Shown here in pieces: positions 43,109 through 50,663 of a DNA stretch of 64,000 bases. The notes below the pieces were generated by a model. That model searched no databases. It saw nothing but the letters and a program-made list of their open reading frames with translations, and was not told the DNA's origin. Made by a program: the position numbers and the translations under genes. Position 1 is the stretch's first letter, and every line of letters starts with the position of its first letter. The DNA comes from Streptomyces sp. V1I1 (GTDB lineage: Bacteria; Actinomycetota; Actinomycetes; Streptomycetales; Streptomycetaceae): assembly GCF_030817355.1 (NCBI RefSeq), contig NZ_JAUSZH010000001.1:6324501-6388500 (forward strand). The letters are read 5' to 3'.

Positions 43109-43723
43109 ATGCTGAAGGTGGGCCTGACCGGCGGAATCGGTGCCGGCAAGAGCGAAGTCTCCCGACTCCTCGAAACGTACGGAGCGGTGCTGATCGACGC
43201 CGACAAGATCGCTCGCGAGGTCGTCGCGCCCGGTACGCCCGGACTCGTGGCCGTCGTCGAGGCCTTCGGCCCGGAGATCCTCAGCCCCGACGGCACCCTG
43301 GACCGGCCCAAGCTCGGCTCGATCGTCTTCGCCGACTCCGACCGCCTGGCGACGCTCAACTCGATCGTCCACCCGCTGGTCGGGGCGCGTTCCATGGAGC
43401 TGGAGAAGGCCGCAGGGCCGGACGCCGTCGTGATCCACGACGTACCGCTGCTCGCCGAGAACAATCTGGCGCCGCTGTACGACGTGGTGGTCGTGGTAGA
43501 CGCTTCGCCCGAGACGCAGCTGGACCGGCTGGTACGGCTGCGCGGAATGGCGGAGTCCGAGGCGCGTGCGCGGATGGCTGCCCAGGCCACGCGCGAGCAG
43601 CGGCGGGCCATCGCCGATCTGGTCATCGACAACGACGGGCCGCTGGAGAATCTGGAGCCGCAGGTACGGAAGGTCTGGGCGGAGCTGATCCAGCGTGCCG
43701 CCGCGCAGCCCCGCTCTCGCTAG
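43109..43723 (+). CDS. coaE: dephospho-CoA kinase
   Basis: 204 aa, usual length. Phosphorylates the ribose of dephospho-CoA in the last step of coenzyme A synthesis. The P-loop is [17 protein letters not shown], the substrate region [13 protein letters not shown], and the lid and CoA site [23 protein letters not shown] and [22 protein letters not shown]. The start ATG has only a weak ribosome site, suggesting coupling to the PAC2 gene 23 bases upstream. Essential housekeeping enzyme, intact. Confidence 0.96.
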   Translation: MLKVGLTGGIGAGKSEVSRLLETYGAVLIDADKIAREVVAPGTPGLVAVVEAFGPEILSPDGTLDRPKLGSIVFADSDRLATLNSIVHPLVGARSMELEKAAGPDAVVIHDVPLLAENNLAPLYDVVVVVDASPETQLDRLVRLRGMAESEARARMAAQATREQRRAIADLVIDNDGPLENLEPQVRKVWAELIQRAAAQPRSR

Positions 43724-43808
43724 GCATCCGCAGACCTGTGCGAAGTTGATCGGAATACCGTTGCCGGACGCGGTGTTGGAACCGGGCAGCAAGGGGAAGG
43801 ATGCGACC

Positions 43809-44177
43809 GTGCCCAAGAGCAATCCGGAGACGCACGTCATCGACTACCGCGCGGCCGAGCAGTTGCTGGCCGCGAGGGATCCGCGCGGTGCCGTGAAACT
43901 GCTGGACTCGGTGATAGCGGCCCACCCCGAGAACACCGCGGCCCGGCTGCTGCGTGCCCGCGCCTTCTTCGCCGCGGCCCAACTGCGCCCGGCCGAGCTC
44001 GAATTCGAGCTGGTCCTGGAGCGCGAGCCGGACAACGCCTTCGCCCACTTCGCACTGGCCCGCACCTTCGAACGGGCCGGCCGTCCGGAACAGGCCAAGC
44101 GCCACTTCCGCCTGGCGGCGGCGCTGGACCCGAAGCCGGAGTATGTAAAGGCCGCGCGCTTCGACGCGGAGACCTGA
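43809..44177 (+). CDS. tetratricopeptide-repeat protein
   Basis: 122 aa. Two to three TPR motifs: AVKLLDSVIAAHPENTAARLLRARAFFAAAQLRPAELEFELVLEREPDNAFAHFALARTF carries the typical W/L-G-A-P pattern. The gene is small, cytoplasmic and has no membrane segment. GTG 43809 follows GGGGAAGGA by about 8 bases. It lies 85 bases after coaE, and similar TPR proteins follow coaE in other Streptomyces, as I recall. The partner is unknown; likely a scaffold protein. Confidence 0.8.
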   Translation: MPKSNPETHVIDYRAAEQLLAARDPRGAVKLLDSVIAAHPENTAARLLRARAFFAAAQLRPAELEFELVLEREPDNAFAHFALARTFERAGRPEQAKRHFRLAAALDPKPEYVKAARFDAET

Positions 44178-44231
44178 CTTTCGAGGCTTGATCTCACAGA
44201 ATCCAGTGGCCGTCCTGAGACCGGGGCACGT

Positions 44232-44513
44232 CTAGCGACCGGGACGCGGGCTGCGGCCGCCGTGGTCCGGTTCGTACGGCGGGATGTCGCGGCCCGGCTG
44301 GTAGTGCGGCCCCTGGTGGATGTGCCGCAGGACCATGAACAGATCAATGGTGACGATCAGCATCAGCACCCCGCACGCCACCGCCCAGCCGGGACGCCCC
44401 GCGAGGGCGAAGGCCGCCGTGCCCGTCCCGGCCCAGATCAGGCCCCATACACTCAGCCAGAGCCGCAGTCGCAGGGGACTGCGTGCAGTTGTCGGTTCAC
44501 TCCCAGTGCGCAT
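44232..44513 (-). CDS. small two-span membrane protein (DUF6343-like)
   Basis: 93 aa. Two hydrophobic segments (WLSVWGLIWAGTGTAAFAL and WAVACGVLMLIVTIDLFMVL) with the motif RHIHQGPHYQPGRDIPPYEP at the C-terminal end, which matches a Streptomyces family I recall as DUF6343. GGAG precedes the ATG. It is divergent from the ADP-ribosylglycohydrolase remnant, with microsatellite repeats between them. No function is known. Confidence 0.72.
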   Translation of the reverse strand: MRTGSEPTTARSPLRLRLWLSVWGLIWAGTGTAAFALAGRPGWAVACGVLMLIVTIDLFMVLRHIHQGPHYQPGRDIPPYEPDHGGRSPRPGR

Positions 44514-44549
44514 GGCAATCGCATCTCCTACTCCAGGATGCACCCGTAT

Positions 44550-44608
44550 CCGTTCCCGTTCCCGTTCCCGTAAACCGAAGCCGAAGCCGAAGCCGAAGCC
44601 GAAGCCGA
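44550..44608. repeat. two adjacent hexanucleotide microsatellites
   Basis: CCGTTC repeats 3.5 times (44550-44570) and CCGAAG 5.7 times (44575-44608) between the divergent small membrane protein gene and the ADP-ribosylglycohydrolase remnant. Slippage would change the spacing of both 5' regions without altering a coding frame. Confidence 0.9.
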
Positions 44609-44625
44609 CGTCGAGGAGCCGAGCA

Positions 44626-44931
44626 GTGGACAAGCAGTCTTGGGAGAGCACGGCCGCCCGTCGGGCCAGGATCCGCGGATGCCTGCTCGGCACCGAGACC
44701 CTGCTGCTTTCGGTCAACCACTCGGGTGACAGCGACTCCACCGGGGCCATCTGCGGCAGTCTGCTCGGCGTGCGGTACAGCGATGTACAACTGCCTGCAT
44801 CCTGGCTGGTGTTGACCGAGGGGCGGGGCGTGATCGCCGAGCTGGCCGACGATCTGAGCCTGCAGACCGAGCACGCCACGGTGGGTTACGGCGAGCCGGT
44901 GCATCCGTACGACCGATATCCGCACAACTGA
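44626..44931 (+). CDS. ADP-ribosylglycohydrolase family remnant with internal deletion
   Basis: 101 aa. The N-terminal RARIRGCLLG is the start motif of ADP-ribosylglycohydrolases (usually RGCLLGGAxGDALG), joined directly to ETLLLSVNHSGDSDSTGAIC and GSLLGVRYSDVQLPASWL, which is the C-terminal end of the same family. The middle of the protein, with the N-terminal metal-binding GDALG and the catalytic acidic cluster, is missing, about 200 residues by comparison with full-length members. Reading remains open and the GTG at 44626 has a fair GAGGAG site, so a stable small protein may still be made. It is unlikely to remove ADP-ribose. Annotated by motif order, not by alignment. Confidence 0.8.
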   Translation: MDKQSWESTAARRARIRGCLLGTETLLLSVNHSGDSDSTGAICGSLLGVRYSDVQLPASWLVLTEGRGVIAELADDLSLQTEHATVGYGEPVHPYDRYPHN

Positions 44932-44995
44932 GCCGGATATACCGGGTATACCGGATACCACGGATATTCGGGACGGTGAGGGGGAGGAGTCGCTG

Positions 44996-45913
44996 GTGAC
45001 AACCGCGTTGGTGGAGCTGCCGGAGGCGGACGAGCTGGCCGAGGCGCTGCTGGATCTGGCGGTGCCGCACGAGGACATCAATGAACTCCTCGCGCTGCGG
45101 GGCGGGATGACGGCGGACCCCGGGCTGCGCCGGCTGCTGGAGACGGGCGTCCAGGAGATGCTCGAGGACATGGGCAGGATCGGCGGAGGCGGGGAACTGC
45201 CGCGGATGCCCGATGACTCGGGCGCGCCTGCCCGCTGCTTCCCGGTGTACGTCTTTGTCGCGGCCCTCCCGTACGTACGGGCGTACCACCGGGAGCGTTC
45301 CGTGCCGGACGACGTCTCCCGTTACACGCTGGCCGACCTCGGCCGCCATATGGTCCTTCACCGCAGGCGCCGGGGCACCGGCGGACTGTTGATACCGGGC
45401 TGGCTGGGGCTGCACTTCCGGGGCGAGATCTACCAGTTGGGGCGGTTGCAGTTCCAGCGGTCCCGGCTCGGCGGGCGGAGCGGCGAGGCCGTGAGGGCGG
45501 CCGGACTGCCGCTGGGGCCGGGGGACTTCGCGCTGAATGTGCACATCCCCGACTTCCTCGGGCCGATCACGCCCGCGGCGTGCGACCGGTCCCTCGCCCG
45601 GGCCAGGGAGTTTTTCGCGCGCCACTTCCCCGAGGAGACGTACCGGGTCGCCACCTGCCACTCATGGCTGCTCGACCCGCAGCTCGCCGAGTATCTGCCG
45701 AAGGAATCCAACATCGTCCGCTTCCAGCACCGCTTCCGTTCCGCGTACGAGAAGAAGGAGGCGGAGGACGACGTTCCGGTCGGCTTTGTGTTCGGCGATC
45801 CGGAACTGCCGCTCGACGCGCTGCCGCGCCGCACGACGCTGGAGCGCGCGATCGGCGACCATCTGCGGGCGGGCCGCCACTGGTACTCCGGCCACGGCTG
45901 GTTCGAGCTCTGA
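44996..45913 (+). CDS. acyltransferase-domain protein (GNAT-like, DUF5596 type)
   Basis: 305 aa. A helical N-terminal region of about 110 residues is followed by a domain with PVYVFVAALPYVRAYHRER, GIYQLGRLQFQRSR-like (here GEIYQLGRLQFQRSRL), and FALNVHIPDFLGPITPAACDRSLARAREFFARHFPEE. The last section, THSWLLDPQLAEYLPKESNIVRFQ-like (here CHSWLLDPQLAEYLP), contains Cys-His and resembles a GNAT-like acyltransferase annotated as DUF5596 in Streptomyces. The substrate is unknown. GGGGGAGGAG lies 6 bases upstream of the GTG. It follows the ADP-ribosylglycohydrolase remnant after a 64-base gap with repeated GGATA/ATACC motifs. Confidence 0.75.
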   Translation: MTTALVELPEADELAEALLDLAVPHEDINELLALRGGMTADPGLRRLLETGVQEMLEDMGRIGGGGELPRMPDDSGAPARCFPVYVFVAALPYVRAYHRERSVPDDVSRYTLADLGRHMVLHRRRRGTGGLLIPGWLGLHFRGEIYQLGRLQFQRSRLGGRSGEAVRAAGLPLGPGDFALNVHIPDFLGPITPAACDRSLARAREFFARHFPEETYRVATCHSWLLDPQLAEYLPKESNIVRFQHRFRSAYEKKEAEDDVPVGFVFGDPELPLDALPRRTTLERAIGDHLRAGRHWYSGHGWFEL

Positions 45914-45954
45914 ACACCGTGCCGGACAAGCGAAGTCGAAGTTTTTGAAGTCGG

Positions 45955-45983
45955 GGCCCGGGGGGAGCGATGAGTCCCGGGCC
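45955..45983. terminator. terminator after the acyltransferase-like gene
   Basis: GGCCCGGG (45955-45962) pairs perfectly with CCCGGGCC (45976-45983) around a 13-base loop. Confidence 0.6.
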
Positions 45984-46038
45984 GCCTCCCGGTCTACCTC
46001 TGCGAAAGCACTACGGAACGCTTACGGAGGAGACCACG

Positions 46039-46479
46039 ATGTCCGCAACGACCGCCACCGCCGTCACCACGACCGCCACCACCGGGACGACCCTGGGCCG
46101 CCGCTCGCACCTCGCCGTGCGCACGCTCCAGATCTTGCTCGCGGTGTTCATGGGCATCGCGAGCGCCGCGCCCAAGCTCATCGGCCACTCCTCCGCGGCG
46201 GAGTCCTTCGACAAGATCGGCTTCGGTGACTGGTTCATGTATCTCACCGGCGGTCTGGAGCTGGCCGGCGCGATCGCGCTGGTGATCCCGATCCTCTCCG
46301 GGCTTTCGGCGCTCGCCTTCATGGGCCTGATGATCGGCGCTTTCATCACTCAGGTGACGGTGTTCGACGGCCAGTACGCGATCACGCCGGTGATCCTCTT
46401 CGTCGTCTTCGGCGGGATCGCCTGGGTGCGGCGCAATCACACGGCGGAGCTCGTCGCTCTCGTACGCAAGCGCCTCTAG
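46039..46479 (+). CDS. DoxX family membrane protein
   Basis: 146 aa. Four transmembrane helices after a 20-residue Thr-Ala-rich N-terminus. AVFMGIASAAPKLIGHSSAAESFDKIGFGDWFMYLTGGLELAGAIALVIP is typical of DoxX/DoxX-like proteins, as in thiosulfate:quinone oxidoreductase subunits and in MmpR/DoxX stress systems. GGAGG at 46027-46031 supports the ATG 46039. The gene is followed by a terminator and appears to be a single-gene unit. The electron donor or partner is unknown. Confidence 0.85.
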   Translation: MSATTATAVTTTATTGTTLGRRSHLAVRTLQILLAVFMGIASAAPKLIGHSSAAESFDKIGFGDWFMYLTGGLELAGAIALVIPILSGLSALAFMGLMIGAFITQVTVFDGQYAITPVILFVVFGGIAWVRRNHTAELVALVRKRL

Positions 46480-46537
46480 CCGCAGGGGGTCCGCTCGGCG
46501 GGCACCGTCCGCTCGGTCCGCTCGGCGGGCTCGGGAA

Positions 46538-46564
46538 AGGCCGCACCCGCGACGGGTGCGGCCT
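46538..46564. terminator. terminator after the DoxX gene
   Basis: A 12-bp perfect stem (AGGCCGCACCCG with CGGGTGCGGCCT) and 3-base loop begin 58 bases after the stop. Confidence 0.75.
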
Positions 46565-46621
46565 CCCTCCGTTCCGCCGTGGCAGGGCACGGATCCGCTG
46601 GCGCTTGAGGCTCGCCCGAGG

Positions 46622-46640
46622 GGGTATATCGGGCATACCC
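46622..46640. promoter_or_regulatory. inverted repeat upstream of the slipin gene
   Basis: GGGTAT (46622-46627) and ATACCC (46635-46640) are 7 bases apart, about 40 bases before the slipin ATG. Possible operator. Confidence 0.35.
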
Positions 46641-46680
46641 TGGTATTTGACATCCGGCTCGGACGGTAGGGGGTGCCCTG

Positions 46681-47631
46681 ATGGTCGAGGAGCTGGTGAC
46701 TGCGGGCGTGGTGGCGGCGTCCGGCTGTCTGGCGTATGTCATGGCGGCCGCCAAGGTGATCAAGCAGTACGAGCGAGGTGTGGTCCTGCGCCTCGGCCGG
46801 TTGCGCAGTGACGTGCGCGGCCCGGGTTTCACCATGATCGTGCCCATCGTGGACCGGCTCCGTAAGGTCAATCTGCAGATCGTGACCATGCCGGTGCCCG
46901 CGCAGGACGGCATCACGCGGGACAACGTGACGGTGCGGGTCGACGCGGTGATCTATTTCAAGGTCGTCGACGCCGCCGATGCCGTGATCCGGGTGGAGGA
47001 TTACCGGTTCGCGGTCTCGCAGATGGCGCAGACGTCGTTGCGGTCGATCATCGGCAAGAGCGATCTGGACGATCTGCTGTCGAACCGCGAAAAGCTCAAT
47101 CAGGGGCTGGAGTTGATGATCGACAGTCCGGCCATCGGCTGGGGCGTGCAGATCGACCGGGTGGAGATCAAGGACGTCTCACTGCCGGAGACGATGAAGC
47201 GGTCGATGGCGCGGCAGGCGGAGGCGGACCGAGAGCGGCGGGCCCGCGTCATCAACGCGGACGCCGAGCTCCAGGCGTCCAAGAAGCTGGCCGAGGCGGC
47301 CGGCGTGATGGCGGAACAGCCCGCGGCGCTTCAGCTGCGGCTGCTCCAGACCGTGGTAGCCGTCGCCGCGGAGAAGAACTCCACCCTGGTGCTGCCATTC
47401 CCGGTGGAGCTGCTGCGGTTCCTGGAACGGGCGGCTCAGCCGCCAGGACAGCCGCAGGCGGTGGAGTCGCACGCCGGTTCACAGGCCGTGGATGCGCAGG
47501 CCGAGTCCCAGCCGCCGCAAGTGGAGTCGCAGTCACCGCAGTCACAGCCCGCACAGGCACCCGCGCAGCCACCGCCACCGCCGCAGGCCGTCCCGCCGCT
47601 CGCGCCGCCATCGGTGCCGCCTGCGGCCTGA
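46681..47631 (+). CDS. SPFH/band-7 slipin (stomatin-like)
   Basis: 316 aa. One N-terminal transmembrane segment (VTAGVVAASGCLAYVMAAA) and the SPFH domain (QYERGVVLRLGRLRSDVRGPGF, VPIVDRLRKVNLQIVTMPVPAQDGITRDNV, GWGVQIDRVEIKDVSLPETMKRSMARQAEADRERRARV). Slipins oligomerise at the inner membrane as scaffold rings. The C-terminal 70 residues are a Gln-Pro-rich tail (PQVESQSPQSQPAQAPAQPPPPPQ), an unusually long low-complexity end. No NfeD/STOPP partner gene is adjacent, unlike the common NfeD-slipin pairs. The ATG follows GTAGGGGGT. A 7-bp tandem repeat follows its stop. Confidence 0.88.
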   Translation: MVEELVTAGVVAASGCLAYVMAAAKVIKQYERGVVLRLGRLRSDVRGPGFTMIVPIVDRLRKVNLQIVTMPVPAQDGITRDNVTVRVDAVIYFKVVDAADAVIRVEDYRFAVSQMAQTSLRSIIGKSDLDDLLSNREKLNQGLELMIDSPAIGWGVQIDRVEIKDVSLPETMKRSMARQAEADRERRARVINADAELQASKKLAEAAGVMAEQPAALQLRLLQTVVAVAAEKNSTLVLPFPVELLRFLERAAQPPGQPQAVESHAGSQAVDAQAESQPPQVESQSPQSQPAQAPAQPPPPPQAVPPLAPPSVPPAA

Positions 47632-47648
47632 CCGGTCGCAGCACCGTC

Positions 47649-47690
47649 GTCGCGGGTCGCGGGTCGCGGGTCGCGGGTCGCAGGTCGCGG
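47649..47690. repeat. 7-bp tandem repeat, six units
   Basis: GTCGCGG is repeated six times head to tail between the slipin and SNF2 genes, the fifth unit carrying one G-to-A change. It is a simple length-variable sequence and probably not coding. Confidence 0.9.
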
Positions 47691-47726
47691 GGCGCTCGGG
47701 CGGTTGTCGGTGCCCATTGTCAGACC

Positions 47727-47784
47727 CCACCCGTAAGGTCGTAGATCCAGTACTTCGGTACATCCGCATACGACCTGTGGGTGG
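47727..47784 (+). promoter_or_regulatory. structured leader sequestering the SNF2 ribosome site
   Basis: A long inverted repeat (47727-47743 with 47769-47784: CCACCC plus AGGTCGTA pairing with TACGACCT plus GGGTGG) encloses a second hairpin, GTAC-TTCG-GTAC (47750-47761), with the very stable C(UUCG)G tetraloop. The right arm ends inside the GGGAGG ribosome site (47783-47788) of the SNF2 gene. This would reduce access to the site unless melted, a common way to regulate translation. Effect is predicted, not shown. Confidence 0.65.
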
Positions 47785-47795
47785 GAGGCGACCCT

Positions 47796-50663
47796 GTGAC
47801 GTCCGACATGCTGCGCCTGCGGGAGACGCTGCACACCTGTGCCGCGGTCTTCATTCCGGCACCGCTGCCCCGCGAGGGCCGGGTCGCCTTCTGGGATCCG
47901 GACGGCGACCGGCTCCGGGGCGCGACCGGCGAACTCACCGTCGTAGGCCGCGACGACACAGGCACCGACACAGGCACCGACACAGGCGTCCGCAGCCGCA
48001 CCGTTCCCGCCCTGCTGCTGCCGGTCGCCGAGGCCGTACCGCTGCTGACCCGCGCCCGCCACCACCCAGCCGCGCACGCGGCCGCGGCCTGCTGGGGCGC
48101 GGCCGCACTGCACGCCGTCCATCTGGTGGCGCGCGGCAGACTGCTGCCCGGACTGACCGCGGCCGATCATGACGCGTGGCGCGCGGGGCCCCTGGACGCG
48201 GCCGACATCGCCCAGCTGCGGGCCATCGCCGCCGCCATGCCGTACGAGGCGCATGCCGTCCCCGTCCCCGTCCCCGATCTGCGGCCGTTGCAGTTGCCCG
48301 ACCCCGAGGCGCTGGTGAGGTCGTTCTTCGACGCGGTGGCCGACACCCTGCCGCGTACGCCGGCCGCCGCTTACGCCGCGGGGGCGCCGTTCGCGGCTGC
48401 CTCCGCCCAGCATCTGCCCGGCGCGCGGGAGTGGGCGGCGGAGGCCGCGGCGGGCATGGACGCGGGGGTGCGGATCTCGCTGCGCCTCGACCTGTCCGCG
48501 TTCGAGCTCTTCGACATCGGGGAGGAGGAAGACGGGGCGGAGCGCAACGCCGGGGCGGCCCTCGTCCAGGTGCACAGCCTCGCCGATCCGACGCTCGTCA
48601 TCGACGCGGCCCGGCTGTGGGCGGGCGACGGGGACGAGCACTTCGGGCCGCGCGCCCGGATCGACGCGGTGCTGGCGCTGCGCCGCGCTGCCCGGGTCTG
48701 GCCGCCGCTCGCCGGCCTCCTCGAGCGGAACGTGCCCGATGTGCTGCCGCTCACCGAGGACGAGCTGTACGAGCTGCTGGGACCGGGGGCGGCACGGCTG
48801 GCGGCGGCCGGGGTGGCCGTGCACTGGCCGAAGGAACTGGCTCGTACGCTCTCGGCCGCCGCGGTCGTACGGCCCGCGCCCGGCTCGGCGACGGACGGCA
48901 CACCCTTCTTCGACAGCGAGGAACTGCTCAAGTTCAACTGGCAGTTGGCGCTCGACGGGGATCCACTGACCGAGCGCGAGATGGACAGGCTGGCCGAGTC
49001 GCACCGCCCGATCGTGCGGCTGCGGGACCAGTGGGTGGTGGTCGACCCCGATCTCGTACGCAAGGCGCGCAAGCGGGAGTTGGGGCTGCTACAGCCGGTC
49101 GACGCGCTCGCGGTGGCGCTGACCGGCACGGCAGACGTGGAAGGCGAGACGGTGGAGGCGGTGCCGACGGGCGCGCTGGCCACCCTTCGCGACCGGCTCA
49201 CCGCGGCCTCCACCCCGGTCGCACCCCCGCCTGCCCTCGCCGCCACGCTGCGCGACTACCAGCTGCGGGGCCTCGCCTGGCTCGACCTGATGACCTCGCT
49301 CGGGCTCGGCGGCTGCCTCGCGGACGACATGGGCCTGGGCAAGACGGTCACGGTGATCGCCCTCCACCTCCACCGCGACCGCACCGCCCCGACGCTGGTC
49401 GTCTGCCCCGCCTCCCTGCTCGGCAACTGGCAGCGGGAGATCACCCGCTTCGCCCCCGGCGTGCCGGTGCGCCGCTTCCACGGCGCCGACCGCACCCTGC
49501 CCGAGCTCGACGGCGGCTTCGTCCTCACCACGTACGGCACGATGCGCACCAGCGCGGACCGGCTGGCCGCGCACACCTGGGGGATGGTCGTCGCCGACGA
49601 GGCGCAGCACGTCAAGAACCCGTTCTCGGCGACCGCCAAAGCCCTGCGCACCATCCCCACCCCGGCCAGGGTCGCGCTGACCGGCACGCCCGTCGAGAAC
49701 AACCTCTCCGAGCTGTGGGCGCTGCTGGACTGGACGACCCCAGGACTGCTCGGCCCCCTGAAGGCCTTCCGCTCCCGCCACGCACGCCTCGTGGAGAACG
49801 GCGAGGACGACGACGCCGTCGAGCGGCTGTCCCGGCTGGTCCGACCCTTCCTGCTGCGCCGCAAGAAGTCCGATCCGGGCATCGTGCCCGAGCTGCCGCC
49901 GAAGACGGAGTCCGACCATCCCGTGGCGCTCACCCGGGAGCAGGCGTCGCTGTACGAGGCGGTCGTACGGGAGACGATGGCGGCGATCGAGAGCGCGGAG
50001 GGTATCGCGCGGCGCGGGCTTGTGATGAAGCTGCTGACCGGCCTCAAGCAGATCTGCAACCACCCGGCGCAGTATTTGAAAGAGCACAGCCTGAAGGAGC
50101 ACAGTGCGGGGGACGGCACCGCGCGGCTGGCCGGCCGCTCCGGCAAGCTCGCACTCCTCGACGAACTCCTCGAGACGATCCTGTCCGAGGACGGCTCGGT
50201 CCTGATCTTCACCCAGTACGTCTCTATGGCCCGCCTGCTCTCCGCGCACCTCACGTCCCGGGGGATCGGGTCCCAACTCCTCCACGGGGGAACGCCGGTG
50301 GCGGAGCGCGAGCGCATGGTGGACCGCTTCCAGTCCGGTGAGATCCCGGTCTTCGTGCTCTCCCTCAAGGCGGCCGGCACCGGCCTGAATCTGACCCGGG
50401 CGGGCCATGTCGTGCACTTCGACCGCTGGTGGAATCCGGCGGTGGAGGAGCAGGCGACGGACCGCGCGTACCGCATCGGCCAGACACAGCCGGTGCAGGT
50501 CCACCGGCTGATCGCGGAGGGCACGGTGGAGGACCGGATCGCCGACATGCTCGCATCCAAGCGGGCGCTGGCCGATGCGGTCCTCGGCTCCGGCGAGGCG
50601 GCCCTGACCGAGCTGACCGACCGTGAGCTGGCAGACCTCGTCTCGCTGCGGAGGCCGTCATGA
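47796..50663 (+). CDS. SNF2-family DNA helicase (HepA-like)
   Basis: 955 aa. The C-terminal half is a SWI2/SNF2 ATPase: DYQLRGLAWLDLMTSLGLGGCLADDMGLGKTVTVIAL (motif I), VVCPASLLGNWQRE (Ia), VVADEAQHVKNP (II), LTGTPVENNLSELWALLDW (III), VLIFTQYVSMARLLSAHL (IV), SLKAAGTGLNLTRAGHVVHFDRWWNPAVEEQATDRAYRIGQ (V-VI). The N-terminal 450 residues are an SNF2-associated domain with a short repeat (GTDTGTDTG) near residue 60. GTG 47796 is chosen because GGGAGG lies 7 bases upstream; GTG 47781 and ATG 47808 are alternatives. Stop overlaps the SWIM gene start (ATGA). Such SNF2-SWIM pairs are conserved in bacteria; chromatin-like DNA remodelling or defence is proposed. Confidence 0.93.
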   Translation: MTSDMLRLRETLHTCAAVFIPAPLPREGRVAFWDPDGDRLRGATGELTVVGRDDTGTDTGTDTGVRSRTVPALLLPVAEAVPLLTRARHHPAAHAAAACWGAAALHAVHLVARGRLLPGLTAADHDAWRAGPLDAADIAQLRAIAAAMPYEAHAVPVPVPDLRPLQLPDPEALVRSFFDAVADTLPRTPAAAYAAGAPFAAASAQHLPGAREWAAEAAAGMDAGVRISLRLDLSAFELFDIGEEEDGAERNAGAALVQVHSLADPTLVIDAARLWAGDGDEHFGPRARIDAVLALRRAARVWPPLAGLLERNVPDVLPLTEDELYELLGPGAARLAAAGVAVHWPKELARTLSAAAVVRPAPGSATDGTPFFDSEELLKFNWQLALDGDPLTEREMDRLAESHRPIVRLRDQWVVVDPDLVRKARKRELGLLQPVDALAVALTGTADVEGETVEAVPTGALATLRDRLTAASTPVAPPPALAATLRDYQLRGLAWLDLMTSLGLGGCLADDMGLGKTVTVIALHLHRDRTAPTLVVCPASLLGNWQREITRFAPGVPVRRFHGADRTLPELDGGFVLTTYGTMRTSADRLAAHTWGMVVADEAQHVKNPFSATAKALRTIPTPARVALTGTPVENNLSELWALLDWTTPGLLGPLKAFRSRHARLVENGEDDDAVERLSRLVRPFLLRRKKSDPGIVPELPPKTESDHPVALTREQASLYEAVVRETMAAIESAEGIARRGLVMKLLTGLKQICNHPAQYLKEHSLKEHSAGDGTARLAGRSGKLALLDELLETILSEDGSVLIFTQYVSMARLLSAHLTSRGIGSQLLHGGTPVAERERMVDRFQSGEIPVFVLSLKAAGTGLNLTRAGHVVHFDRWWNPAVEEQATDRAYRIGQTQPVQVHRLIAEGTVEDRIADMLASKRALADAVLGSGEAALTELTDRELADLVSLRRPS

